Assembly: GCA_038123275.1 (NCBI GenBank)
Contig: JAYORG010000005.1
Location: 1 to 64,000 of the forward strand
Source: CAJQHT01 sp038123275
Lineage (GTDB): Bacteria; Pseudomonadota; Alphaproteobacteria; Rickettsiales; UBA1997
Direction: 5' to 3'
DNA length: 64,000 nt
Shown in pieces: positions 27,973 through 36,868 of the stretch (positions within the stretch are counted from its first letter, which is position 1; each line of letters opens with the position of its first letter). The translations under genes and the position numbers were made by a program. A model generated the notes under the pieces. It saw nothing but the letters and a program-made list of their open reading frames with translations. It searched no databases and had not been told where the DNA came from.

Positions 27973-29655
27973 GTGCTAACAAACATCACCATCCAAAACA
28001 TAGTCTTAATAGAAAAACTAACCATAGACTTCACCAAAGGCCTGTGTGTTTTAAGTGGTGAAACTGGCTCTGGAAAGTCTATTCTTCTTGACGCTTTGGG
28101 CCTAGCAACTGGTAATCGCTCTAATAGCAGGCTTCTTAGAAAAAACTGCAAACAAGGTGTTGTTGTTGGCGAATTTAATATTAAAAACAATCAAACTTGC
28201 CAAGAAATATTAAAAAATAACGCTCTTGAAAATAGCGAAAACAATGAAATAGTCACCTTAAGAAGAGTTTTACTAGACAACTCTACCTCTAAAGCCTTTA
28301 TTAACGACATACCAGTAAGCCTAAATTTATTAACACAAATTGGTGATTCTTTAATTGAAATTCACGGCCAAAGCGAACAAAAATGGCTTTTAAACAATTC
28401 TTACCACCGCCAAATTTTAGATCAATTTGCTCATAACCAAAACTTACTAAAATCAGTAAATGATAAATATCAAAATTGGCGCCAAGTTGAATACAAGCTT
28501 GCTGACCTTAAAAGCCAAAAAGACAAAAATGAACGCGAAATTGACTATTTAACACATATAACACAAGAATTAGAGGCTGGCAACGTCAAAAAAGGTGAAG
28601 AAGATATTTTAGTTGAAAAACGCAACTTCCTAAACAGCAAAGAAAAAATATCCAACTTAATTTTGCAAACCTCAAAAGATATTAACGACGTTGATACCAA
28701 GATAAGCTTTGCTCAAAAAAACTTAATCAATAATCAAAATTTAAGTGACGACCTAGACAATAACCTAAGTGATAATTTTTCTAAAGCTATTGATATTATG
28801 GATGAGATAATAGGCAAAAATGAACAAATTCAAAGTTTTATGCAAGATATATCATCAAGCCTAAATGAAATCGAAGATACTTTAGAAGAAATTGAAGAAA
28901 GACTATTCTTAATTCGAAATTTATCACGCAAATTTAATAAACCAATTGATGACTTACCAGAATTTTTAGAAAAATCTAAAGAAGAATTAAACACAATTCT
29001 CAACTATCAAATAATCTCTCAAGATCTAGAAAATGAAAAAGCCAAACTTAAAGAAGAATATCTACAAGAAGCTCTAAAATTAAGCAATTCCAGAAAAGAA
29101 GCCTCTTTAAAATTAAGCCAAAAAGTAGAAGAAGAATTACGCTATTTAAAAATGGAAAATGTTAATTTTTTAGCAAAAATAGATGAATTAAAAGAAGAAA
29201 ATTACAGTCATCATGGCATTGATAATGTTAGGTTTTTAGCTAGCATTAATCAAAACTCTAACTTCGATCAAATATCAAAAATTGCTTCTGGTGGCGAATT
29301 ATCAAGATTTATGCTGGCACTAAAAGTGTCATTGCTACAAGTAAAGTCTGTCCCAATTTTAATTTTTGACGAAATTGACAGTGGCATTGGCGGTGCCGTT
29401 GCCAATGCAGTTGGAAACAGACTCAAATTATTAGCCCAAACATTACAAATAATTGTCGTAACTCACCACGCTCAAGTAGCAGCAAAATCTGACCATCATT
29501 TACAAGTTAGAAAAGAAAATTTAAACGATAAAACTAATACAATTGTTAATGTACTAAACGAATCTCAAAAAGAAAGTGAAGTCGCCAGAATGCTTTCCGG
29601 AGAAAATATCAGCACTGAAGCCAAAGCAGCAGCCAAAAAATTAATGACAGGATAA
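27973..29655 (+). CDS. recN: DNA repair ATPase RecN
   Basis: SMC-like protein acting in double-strand break repair. 560 residues, starting at GTG 27973. Walker A GETGSGKS lies near residue 32. A long coiled-coil region rich in Glu and Lys runs through about 155-390. The ABC signature ASGGELSRFMLALK and Walker B VPILIFDEIDSGIGG follow at about 435-475, and the His loop VVTHHAQVAAKSDHH after that. The stop is one base from the frataxin start, so recN, cyaY, leuB and the Cys-rich gene form one unit. Confidence 0.96.
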   Translation: MLTNITIQNIVLIEKLTIDFTKGLCVLSGETGSGKSILLDALGLATGNRSNSRLLRKNCKQGVVVGEFNIKNNQTCQEILKNNALENSENNEIVTLRRVLLDNSTSKAFINDIPVSLNLLTQIGDSLIEIHGQSEQKWLLNNSYHRQILDQFAHNQNLLKSVNDKYQNWRQVEYKLADLKSQKDKNEREIDYLTHITQELEAGNVKKGEEDILVEKRNFLNSKEKISNLILQTSKDINDVDTKISFAQKNLINNQNLSDDLDNNLSDNFSKAIDIMDEIIGKNEQIQSFMQDISSSLNEIEDTLEEIEERLFLIRNLSRKFNKPIDDLPEFLEKSKEELNTILNYQIISQDLENEKAKLKEEYLQEALKLSNSRKEASLKLSQKVEEELRYLKMENVNFLAKIDELKEENYSHHGIDNVRFLASINQNSNFDQISKIASGGELSRFMLALKVSLLQVKSVPILIFDEIDSGIGGAVANAVGNRLKLLAQTLQIIVVTHHAQVAAKSDHHLQVRKENLNDKTNTIVNVLNESQKESEVARMLSGENISTEAKAAAKKLMTG

Positions 29656-29656
29656 A

Positions 29657-29977
29657 ATGCAAGAAACAGAATTCCTAAAAATTTCAGAAAATACTTTACT
29701 AGAACTTGCGGACTTAATTGAAAATAATGATGAAAAATCAATATTTGACGTTGAATATTCTGATGGAATACTCAATATTGAAGTTTTTAAAAGCCAGCAA
29801 ATTTATGTTATTAATAAACATAGCGCTAGCAAAAAAATTTGGTATTCTTCACCAATTTCTGGTGCTGACTATTTTTCTTACGATGAAGCAAGTCAAAAAT
29901 GGCTTGATAAAAATAATAAAGACTTAACACAAATTTTAATTAACGAACTAACCAAAAACTTTAACTTTAAGATTTAA
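29657..29977 (+). CDS. cyaY: Frataxin-like iron-sulfur assembly protein
   Basis: 106 residues, the length of bacterial CyaY. The N-terminal helix is acidic (LLELADLIENNDEKSIFDVEY). The beta-sheet contains the frataxin pattern YVINKHSASKKIWYSSPISG followed by Y/F-rich strands. Frataxin regulates iron-sulfur cluster assembly; clients in this window include LeuC, CysH and CysI. It is embedded between recN (1 nt) and leuB (6 nt). Sequence similarity between frataxins is modest, but the ordered motifs are convincing. Confidence 0.88.
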   Translation: MQETEFLKISENTLLELADLIENNDEKSIFDVEYSDGILNIEVFKSQQIYVINKHSASKKIWYSSPISGADYFSYDEASQKWLDKNNKDLTQILINELTKNFNFKI

Positions 29978-29983
29978 TTTAAA

Positions 29984-31087
29984 ATGACTAACAAAAATAT
30001 TTTACTTATACCAGGAGATGGAATTGGCCCAGAAGTTGTAGCTCAAGCTAAAAAAATAATTGACTTTTTTTCTAATAACTTTGATAAAAAATTTAATATT
30101 GACGAAGCCTTACTTGGAGGTGTTGCCTATGACAAAACTGGCACGCCATTCCCCAAGGAAACTTTGCAAAAAGCCAAAAAAAGTGATGCTATTTTACTTG
30201 GCGCCGTTGGCGGGCCAAAATGGGAAGAGTTAGACTATAGCGTTCGCCCAGAAAGAGGTCTACTTGGCATTAGAAAAGAACTTGGCTTATTTGCCAACTT
30301 GCGCCCTGCTGTTGTTTTTGATGCCTTAATAGAAAGCTCATCCTTAAAACCAGAAATAGTCTCTGGTCTTGATATTATGATTGTCAGAGAACTAACCGGA
30401 GGAATTTATTTTGGCGAGCCTCGTGGCGTTAAAACTCTAGATAACGGACAAAAAAGAGGCTTCAATACACTAGCTTACGACTCTTTTGAAATCCAAAGAA
30501 TTGCTAAAGTTGCTTTTGAATTAGCAGCAAAAAGAAATAAAAAACTATGCAGCGTAGACAAAGCTAATGTTTTAGAATCAACTGAATTATGGAGAGAAGA
30601 AGTTGCTAAAGTAGGAGCAAACTATAAAAACATTGAGCTAAGCAATATGTATGTTGACAATGCCTCCATGCAACTTGTCAGAAACCCTAAACAATTTGAT
30701 GTAGTTGTAACAACAAATATGTTTGGAGATATTTTATCAGATACAGCTTCCATGCTTACTGGGTCTCTTGGTATGCTACCTTCTGCCTCTTTGGGAGAAG
30801 TAAGAAATGATGGCAATCAATATTCCTTATATGAGCCAGTTCATGGATCTGCTCCTGATATTGCTGGTAAAAATATTGCCAACCCTATTGCAACAATTTC
30901 TAGCCTATCAATGATGTTTAGATATTCTTTTAATTATGAAAAAGAAGCCAACCTAATTGATAACGCCATTAAAAATATTTTAAATAAAGGCATTAGAAGT
31001 GCTGATATTGCTAAAAAAGGTGAAAAAACTTATTCAACCGATGAAATTGGTGATGAGATCATTAAAGAAATGACAAAACTTAAATGA
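29984..31087 (+). CDS. leuB: 3-isopropylmalate dehydrogenase
   Basis: NAD-dependent oxidative decarboxylation of 3-isopropylmalate in leucine synthesis. 367 residues. LLIPGDGIGPEVV is the N-terminal signature. ERGLLGIRKELGLFANLRP and REL-TGGIYFGEPRG carry the substrate-binding Arg residues. TNMFGDILSDTASMLTGSLG binds the metal and substrate, and EPVHGSAPDIAGKNIANP binds NAD. It overlaps the next gene by 4 nt (ATGA). leuC is far upstream, and leuA and leuD are not in the window. Confidence 0.98.
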   Translation: MTNKNILLIPGDGIGPEVVAQAKKIIDFFSNNFDKKFNIDEALLGGVAYDKTGTPFPKETLQKAKKSDAILLGAVGGPKWEELDYSVRPERGLLGIRKELGLFANLRPAVVFDALIESSSLKPEIVSGLDIMIVRELTGGIYFGEPRGVKTLDNGQKRGFNTLAYDSFEIQRIAKVAFELAAKRNKKLCSVDKANVLESTELWREEVAKVGANYKNIELSNMYVDNASMQLVRNPKQFDVVVTTNMFGDILSDTASMLTGSLGMLPSASLGEVRNDGNQYSLYEPVHGSAPDIAGKNIANPIATISSLSMMFRYSFNYEKEANLIDNAIKNILNKGIRSADIAKKGEKTYSTDEIGDEIIKEMTKLK

Positions 31088-31740
31088 TTAAACTTGGTAT
31101 TAAAGCAATTATACTATTGATAATATTTTCTAGCAACTTATTGGCTACTGATTTATTTGATAATAGAGAAGTTTGTGCTAAAAATAAAGGGGTATGGCGA
31201 GAATTTGGTAATGATTGTGCTGATAGATGCACTCTAGACAGAGGGTATAATACTATTTGCATTTCCAAAATTACCTTTTCTTGTGATTGCTTAGAAGATA
31301 AATGCTGGAATCACTACCAATGTGTTGATAATGAAGAATATCAAATTAAAGCACAAAAGATTGAAGATGAGAGAATTAAAAAAATAAAAGAAACAAATCC
31401 AGAATTATTTATTCCTAGAAAAATAGCAACTAAACCACAAGCTGATGGTAGTGTTAAAAATACAGATGTTAGAGGGAGCTCAGGTGATAAACAAAATAGT
31501 AAAAGTCAGAAAGATAATAAAGGAAAAAAAGATAAAAAAGGTGGTAATAGTATAGAAGATAAAATAGCTTCTTGTGCTAGCGTTAATGGAGTATGGAAAA
31601 AATTTCCCAATGGTTGTGTTGATAGCTGTTCCAGTAAATCTGGTCCAGCAATATGCGCCAGCGTTATAACGGAATCTTGCGATTGCGGCCAAGGAAAATG
31701 TTGGGATGGAACAACTTGTGTTGTATCCGCAACATATTAA
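31084..31740 (+). CDS. Secreted protein with two 8-cysteine modules, function unknown
   Basis: 218 residues. Residues 1-21 form a signal peptide (hydrophobic core IKAIILLIIF, cleavage probably after LLA). Two modules follow. Module 1 has Cys31, 45, 49, 59, 67, 69, 74 and 80; module 2 has Cys164, 178, 182, 191, 199, 201, 206 and 212. Spacing is identical except for one residue, and shared residues include GVW, F-x-N-x-C, SCDC and KCW. A charged, low-complexity linker (85-160, Lys/Asp/Gly/Ser) joins them. Paired cysteines in an exported protein suggest disulfide-knitted domains, possibly for surface or host contact. I know no family name. The start overlaps leuB by 4 nt. Confidence 0.8.
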   Translation: MIKLGIKAIILLIIFSSNLLATDLFDNREVCAKNKGVWREFGNDCADRCTLDRGYNTICISKITFSCDCLEDKCWNHYQCVDNEEYQIKAQKIEDERIKKIKETNPELFIPRKIATKPQADGSVKNTDVRGSSGDKQNSKSQKDNKGKKDKKGGNSIEDKIASCASVNGVWKKFPNGCVDSCSSKSGPAICASVITESCDCGQGKCWDGTTCVVSATY

Positions 31741-31747
31741 CTATTAG

Positions 31748-31913
31748 TTAGACACTGTTAGCTAATTATTAAAATTGCAGATTTTGGCATATTTTTAGCG
31801 CTTTTTTATTAATATTTTATCTAATATCAGGATATATTTGGTAAAATATTCATGAAAAATAAGCAAAAATAGGTTAAAATATGTGGTTTTAATAATTAGC
31901 TAACAGTGTATAA
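31748..31913. mobile_element. Short inverted-repeat element (166 bp)
   Basis: TTAGACACTGTTAGCTAATT at 31748 is repeated inverted at 31887-31913, giving 27-bp ends with one mismatch. There is no ORF inside. The right 45 nt (31865-31909) are identical to 1787-1831. It separates the Cys-rich gene from tolQ and so holds or replaces the tolQ promoter. Confidence 0.65.
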
Positions 31914-31936
31914 TAATTAACTTTAATAATAAAATT

Positions 31937-32653
31937 ATGTTAGAAAATTCTTCTTACTCAATTATAGATTTAATTAAACAAGCTGACATTGTAGTACAAG
32001 CAGTAATGGCTATTTTAGCATTAGCTTCAATTTGGTCTTGGACTTTAGCTTTTGATAAAATTTTTAAATTTTTTATCCTAAAAATTAAAACCTATCGCTT
32101 TGAACAAATGTTTACTTTTGCCAGAACAGTTGATGATATAATAAAATTATCCCGAAGAAAAAGCACTCACCCTTTTGCTAAAATATTAAGTGTTGCTATT
32201 GAAGAATGGCAATTAAGTAATGTTAAAGCAATAATGGCAAATAATGATCAAAATAAAAAGAACTCTTTAAAAGAAAGAATGCACAATGCTACACAAATTG
32301 CCATTGACAATTGTACAATGAAACTAGAAAAAGGCATGAGTTTCTTGGCTATTACAGGATCTGTAGCTCCATTTATTGGTTTATTTGGAACAGTTTGGGG
32401 TATAATGAATAGCTTTCAAAGCATTGCTGTTAGTAAAAATACCTCTTTATCTGTTGTAGCACCCGGAATTGCAGAAGCACTGCTTGCAACTGCCATTGGT
32501 CTTTTTGCTGCTATTCCAGCAGTATTTTTCTACAATGCTTACAATAATAAATTAAATAATTTTATTGATAGAATGAATGGGTTTTCTCTTAATATAATAA
32601 ACACTTTATCAAGAAATTTAGACAAAAATAAATTAGAAAAAGACGTAGAATAA
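31937..32653 (+). CDS. tolQ: TolQ proton-channel subunit of the Tol-Pal system
   Basis: 238 residues, inner membrane. Hydrophobic segments lie at about 19-42, 133-155 and 168-192, as in TolQ/ExbB/MotA. The third carries GIAEALLATAIGLFAAIPAV and the second GSVAPFIGLFGTVWGIMNSF, both conserved in the family. With TolR it powers outer-membrane constriction at division. tolR normally follows, but here lpxC begins one base after the stop. The length and the N-terminus favour TolQ over ExbB, but the context does not settle it. Confidence 0.88.
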   Translation: MLENSSYSIIDLIKQADIVVQAVMAILALASIWSWTLAFDKIFKFFILKIKTYRFEQMFTFARTVDDIIKLSRRKSTHPFAKILSVAIEEWQLSNVKAIMANNDQNKKNSLKERMHNATQIAIDNCTMKLEKGMSFLAITGSVAPFIGLFGTVWGIMNSFQSIAVSKNTSLSVVAPGIAEALLATAIGLFAAIPAVFFYNAYNNKLNNFIDRMNGFSLNIINTLSRNLDKNKLEKDVE

Positions 32654-32654
32654 A

Positions 32655-33512
32655 ATGACAACTTTCCAAAAAACCATCAACAACAAAGTTAGCTGCAATG
32701 GAATTGGCTTACATAGTGGCAAAGAAGTTAAAATGACCCTACTTCCAGGAAGTGTTAATAGTGGCATTATCTTTAAAAGAACTGATATTAAAGATAAAAA
32801 TAATATAATTAAAGCCACCTACCAAAATGTTACAAAAACCAACTTAGGAACAGTAATAAGTAATGAAGATGGCGTTCAAGTTTCTACTATTGAGCATTTT
32901 ATGGCTGCAGCTTGGTGCCTTGAAATAGACAATCTAATCGTTGAAATTGATAATATTGAATTACCAATTGTTGATGGTAGTTCTGAACCATTTATTTTTT
33001 TAATAGAATGCGCTGGAAGTAAAATTTTAGATAAACCTCGCCAATCTATTGAAATTTTAAAAGAAATTACCTTTAAAAATGATGATAAATTTGTTAATGT
33101 AAAACCAGCTAAAGATTTTTCTGTAAATTTGAGAATAGATTTTAATCATAGCCAAATTAAAGAAACAAAATATCATTTTAACGAATCAAAATCTTCTTTT
33201 AAAAGTGATATTAGCCGCGCTCGTACATTTTGTTTTAAAAATGAAATAGATCACATGCACAAAATTGGTCTAGCCAAAGGTGGCTCGCTAGATAATGCAA
33301 TTGTAATAGATGATAATAAAATTTTAAATGAAAGCCCACTTCGATATAAGGATGAGTTTGTTAAACATAAAATATTAGATTTTATTGGCGATATATATTT
33401 AGCTGGAAATAGAATTTGTGGAAAATTTGATGCCTTCAAATCCGGACATAGTATAAATAATCAGTTTCTAAGAGAATTATTTTCTAATAAAGATAACTAT
33501 AGGATAGTTTAA
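32655..33512 (+). CDS. lpxC: UDP-3-O-acyl-N-acetylglucosamine deacetylase
   Basis: Zinc enzyme for the committed step of lipid A synthesis; its presence implies an LPS outer membrane. 285 residues. CNGIGLHSGKEV (14-25) is the N-terminal signature. Zinc ligands His81 (STIEHFMAA), His238 and Asp242 (KHKILDFIGD) are present, as is the catalytic His265 in KSGHSINN. SRARTFCF lies in the hydrophobic-passage region. It is translationally close-coupled to tolQ and followed by a palindromic repeat. Confidence 0.97.
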   Translation: MTTFQKTINNKVSCNGIGLHSGKEVKMTLLPGSVNSGIIFKRTDIKDKNNIIKATYQNVTKTNLGTVISNEDGVQVSTIEHFMAAAWCLEIDNLIVEIDNIELPIVDGSSEPFIFLIECAGSKILDKPRQSIEILKEITFKNDDKFVNVKPAKDFSVNLRIDFNHSQIKETKYHFNESKSSFKSDISRARTFCFKNEIDHMHKIGLAKGGSLDNAIVIDDNKILNESPLRYKDEFVKHKILDFIGDIYLAGNRICGKFDAFKSGHSINNQFLRELFSNKDNYRIV

Positions 33513-33528
33513 ACCTAACTGTCATACA

Positions 33529-33620
33529 TGTCATCCTGAACTTAGAAAATGTTAGGATTATGTAATAATCCTTACAATTTCTTATGTGATAGGATCTCAA
33601 GTCACAAGAAAAATGTTAAA
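33529..33620. repeat. Dispersed palindromic repeat, copy 5 (partial)
   Basis: Starts TGTCATCCTGAACTTAGAA, with the hairpin AGGATTAT/ATAATCCT around the middle. The distal end found in full copies is missing. It lies between lpxC and trmFO, both on the plus strand. Confidence 0.8.
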
Positions 33621-33637
33621 ATTAACTAAATTATTAA

Positions 33638-34978
33638 ATGTCAAAAACAGTAAACATAGTAGGAGGTGGCCTAGCAGGATGCGAAGTAGCTTATCAACTG
33701 GCTAAAAGAGGTATTAAAGTAAATATTTACGAACTACGCCAAGGTAAAAAAACCTCCTTTGCTCATAAAAGTGACAAATTAGCTGAATTAGTCTGCTCCA
33801 ACTCCTTTAGAAATGACGACCTTAACAGTGCCATTGGCACTTTACATCAAGAAATGCGACTTCTTGATTCTCTAATAATAAAAATTGCTGACAAACATAA
33901 ACTTCCAGCAGGTTCAGCCTTAGCAGTAGACCGCGATCAATTTGCCAATGAAGTTGAAAAAACCATATTACAAAATAGTAACATAAATGTCATCAGAGAA
34001 GAAATAAAAGAATTACCTATCAACTCAGATCAAAATTTTATTATTGCCACTGGCCCCCTAACCTCAGATAAACTAAGTGCTTCAATATTAAAACATACAG
34101 GAGTTGATCAATTAGCATTCTTTGATGCTATTGCTCCCATAATCTACAAAGATTCAATTAATTTTGATAAAGCTTGGATGCAATCAAGATATGATAAAGG
34201 AGATGGTAAAGATTACATAAATTGTCCTATGAATAAAGAACAATATCACGAATTTATTAATGACCTAATTAATGGTGGCAAAACTGATTTTAAAGAATGG
34301 GAAAAAACCACCCCTTATTTTGAAGGCTGTCTACCAATTGAAGTTATGGCAAGCCGTGGCGTTGAAACTCTAAGATACGGACCATTAAAACCAGTTGGAT
34401 TAACCAACATACATGACAAAGAAAACAAACCTTATGCCATTGTTCAACTGCGACAAGACAATAAAAGTGCAACATTGTATAATATAGTTGGCTTTCAAAC
34501 CAAATTAAAATATCAAGAGCAGATGAGGATTTTTAGAAAAATTCCTGGATTAGAAAATTGCGAATTTGCTCGCTTAGGCGGAATCCATCGCAATAGCTTT
34601 ATCAATAGTCCAAAATTATTAAACAATAAATTAAGCTTAAAAAAATCACCAAATATTAAATTTGCTGGTCAAATTAGTGGCGTTGAGGGCTATGTTGAGT
34701 CAGCTTCTATGGGACTATTATGTGGAATATTCAATGCTCATGAAATTCTAAACAAGGAAATCACATCCCCTCCACCAACCACAGCAATTGGCTCGCTACT
34801 TCACTATATAACCTTTGATCATTACAGCAACGATAACAAATTTAGCTTTCAACCAATGAATGTCAATTTTGGATTATTTGAAGATTTCAAAGAAAAAATT
34901 CATAAAAAAGCCCGAAAAGAAGCTTATTCTAACAGAGCTTTAGAGGATATTTCTAGTTGGAAGCTTCAACTTAACTAG
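33638..34978 (+). CDS. trmFO: Folate-dependent tRNA (uracil-54-C5)-methyltransferase
   Basis: FAD enzyme making m5U54 in the T-loop of tRNA with methylenetetrahydrofolate. 446 residues. VNIVGGGLAGCEVAYQLAKR is the FAD-binding motif. ELVCSNSFRNDD holds the conserved Cys of the family, followed by the GTLHQEMRLLDSL block. The C-terminal ISGVEGYVESASMGLL is also typical. Its last 39 bases overlap the convergent ccmF gene. The cofactor links it to glyA. Confidence 0.96.
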   Translation: MSKTVNIVGGGLAGCEVAYQLAKRGIKVNIYELRQGKKTSFAHKSDKLAELVCSNSFRNDDLNSAIGTLHQEMRLLDSLIIKIADKHKLPAGSALAVDRDQFANEVEKTILQNSNINVIREEIKELPINSDQNFIIATGPLTSDKLSASILKHTGVDQLAFFDAIAPIIYKDSINFDKAWMQSRYDKGDGKDYINCPMNKEQYHEFINDLINGGKTDFKEWEKTTPYFEGCLPIEVMASRGVETLRYGPLKPVGLTNIHDKENKPYAIVQLRQDNKSATLYNIVGFQTKLKYQEQMRIFRKIPGLENCEFARLGGIHRNSFINSPKLLNNKLSLKKSPNIKFAGQISGVEGYVESASMGLLCGIFNAHEILNKEITSPPPTTAIGSLLHYITFDHYSNDNKFSFQPMNVNFGLFEDFKEKIHKKARKEAYSNRALEDISSWKLQLN

Positions 34979-36847
34979 GAACAGCATTCCACCCCCAAAC
35001 ATCATAAAACATCCAAACCATATAAATGAAATAAATGGTCTGTAATAAATTCTTACAGCAAAATTATCTTCTTTATTTTTATCACCCAGCACAATATATA
35101 AGTCAGAAAATAAATTATGTTTAATAGCTGCTTCACTAGTATTTTGGTCAGATACTGGATAATATCTAGATTCTGGTTTTAAATTAAAAATATCATTACC
35201 AGATTCTACTTCAAAAATCCCCACCCTAACCAAATAATTTTTTCCAAAATTATTATCAATGCCATTAAATTTTATCTTGTAAGAACTTATTTTAACCTCT
35301 TCTTTAACATACATATTAAGCTGTATAGTTTTTGAAAATAAATAATTAAGAGAAATAGCAAGAATAATAATAGCAAAACCCACATGGGCTAAAAACATTG
35401 AATAATAAGAAAATATTTCTTTGATCTTTTTTTGGCTCACCTTTTTTAGGTTAAATATTGCAAAAAATATTAACATCAAGGCCAATAAAACAACTAAAAA
35501 AGGAATTATTTTAAACTGCACAGAAAATAAAAATATAAATAATACCATAGAAGAAATAACTGAAAAAATAAGTTTCTTAATAGTTTCTTGATTAAATTTT
35601 TTGAAATGCTGCAACTTTAATGCCGGAATAAAAATCATTAAAGATAAAATTATTACAACAATAGGTGATAATAATTTAATGTAATAAGGTGCCCCAACTG
35701 ATATTGATCTTGAAAAAAACAACTGTAAAATTATCGGGTACAAAGTACCAAGAACCACAACAAATAAAACTAAACAAAAAATAAAATTATTAATTAAGAT
35801 AAATCCTGATCTAGAAAAAATATCAAAATGACTATTTCTAGTCTTAATTTTTAATGATTTAATAAAGAAAATAGCAAAACCTAAACCGCCAATTATCAAA
35901 AATAATATAATAATAAAAATACCCCTAGATGGATCATTAGCAAAAGAATGTACAGAGGTTAAAATACCAGATCTAACTAAAAAAATACCAAGTAAACAAA
36001 AAACAAAAGTTAAAATACCCAAAAAACTAGACCAAATTTTAAAATTACCTGTCTTCTCTAATATAATTACTACATGCAATAATGCTGTAGCACAAAGCCA
36101 AGGCATTAAAGATACATTTTCAACCGCATCCCAAAACCAATATCCTCCCCAACCTAACTCTCTATATGCCCACCAAGACCCCAAACCAATTCCAAGAGTC
36201 AAAAAACTCCAAGAAAATGTTAGCCAAGGTCTCATAAATTTAGCAAAATTCTTATCAATTTTTTCTTTTAATAAAGCAGCAATACTTAAAGAAAAAATTA
36301 TAGAAAACCCAATATAACCAGTATAAAGCATTGGCGGATGCATAGCTAAACCAATATCTTGCAAAATTGGGTTTAAGCCAATTCCAGCATCTGGAACTGG
36401 AAAAATTCTAAGAAAAGGATTAGAAGTAAAAATAATAAAAGCTAAAAAGCCAAAAGTAATACAGGACTGAATTGTTAAGACAAGATCTTTATCTTTATTG
36501 TTAATATTACTAAAAATAGCAAAAGCACTACTATACAATGTAAGAATTGTAACTAATAACAACATCGACCCCTCATGATTACCCCAAGAGCCAGATATTT
36601 TATAAATTAATGGTTTTAATTGATGAGAATTAGAATAAACATTTTGCACCGAAAAATCAGATACTATGAATGAATAAATCAAACATAACATAGACAAAGA
36701 GCAAAAAATAGCTGTCAAAAAAGTAAAAACTTTTTGAGTTTTCAATAAAAAATAATTCTTAGATATGCTAGATATGGCATAAAAAGAAATCTGGAAAAAT
36801 GCCGCACTTATTGCTAAAAATAAAAATAAAAATCCAATAGTAGGCAT
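34940..36847 (-). CDS. ccmF: Cytochrome c maturation haem lyase subunit CcmF
   Basis: Part of the inner-membrane complex attaching haem to apocytochromes c. 635 residues with about 14-15 membrane segments. The haem-handling WWD region reads GSWWAYRELGWGGYWFWDAV near 220-240, with the conserved His residues in periplasmic loops (SWGNHEGS near 88-95 and HPPMLYTGYIGFS near 170). A large C-terminal periplasmic loop precedes the last segment. Other ccm genes are not in this window. It overlaps trmFO by 39 nt, end to end, and follows thrC by 21 nt. Confidence 0.95.
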   Translation of the reverse strand: MPTIGFLFLFLAISAAFFQISFYAISSISKNYFLLKTQKVFTFLTAIFCSLSMLCLIYSFIVSDFSVQNVYSNSHQLKPLIYKISGSWGNHEGSMLLLVTILTLYSSAFAIFSNINNKDKDLVLTIQSCITFGFLAFIIFTSNPFLRIFPVPDAGIGLNPILQDIGLAMHPPMLYTGYIGFSIIFSLSIAALLKEKIDKNFAKFMRPWLTFSWSFLTLGIGLGSWWAYRELGWGGYWFWDAVENVSLMPWLCATALLHVVIILEKTGNFKIWSSFLGILTFVFCLLGIFLVRSGILTSVHSFANDPSRGIFIIILFLIIGGLGFAIFFIKSLKIKTRNSHFDIFSRSGFILINNFIFCLVLFVVVLGTLYPIILQLFFSRSISVGAPYYIKLLSPIVVIILSLMIFIPALKLQHFKKFNQETIKKLIFSVISSMVLFIFLFSVQFKIIPFLVVLLALMLIFFAIFNLKKVSQKKIKEIFSYYSMFLAHVGFAIIILAISLNYLFSKTIQLNMYVKEEVKISSYKIKFNGIDNNFGKNYLVRVGIFEVESGNDIFNLKPESRYYPVSDQNTSEAAIKHNLFSDLYIVLGDKNKEDNFAVRIYYRPFISFIWFGCFMMFGGGMLFLVKLKLPTRNIL

Positions 36848-36868
36848 CTTCTTAGAGGTTATATTTAA

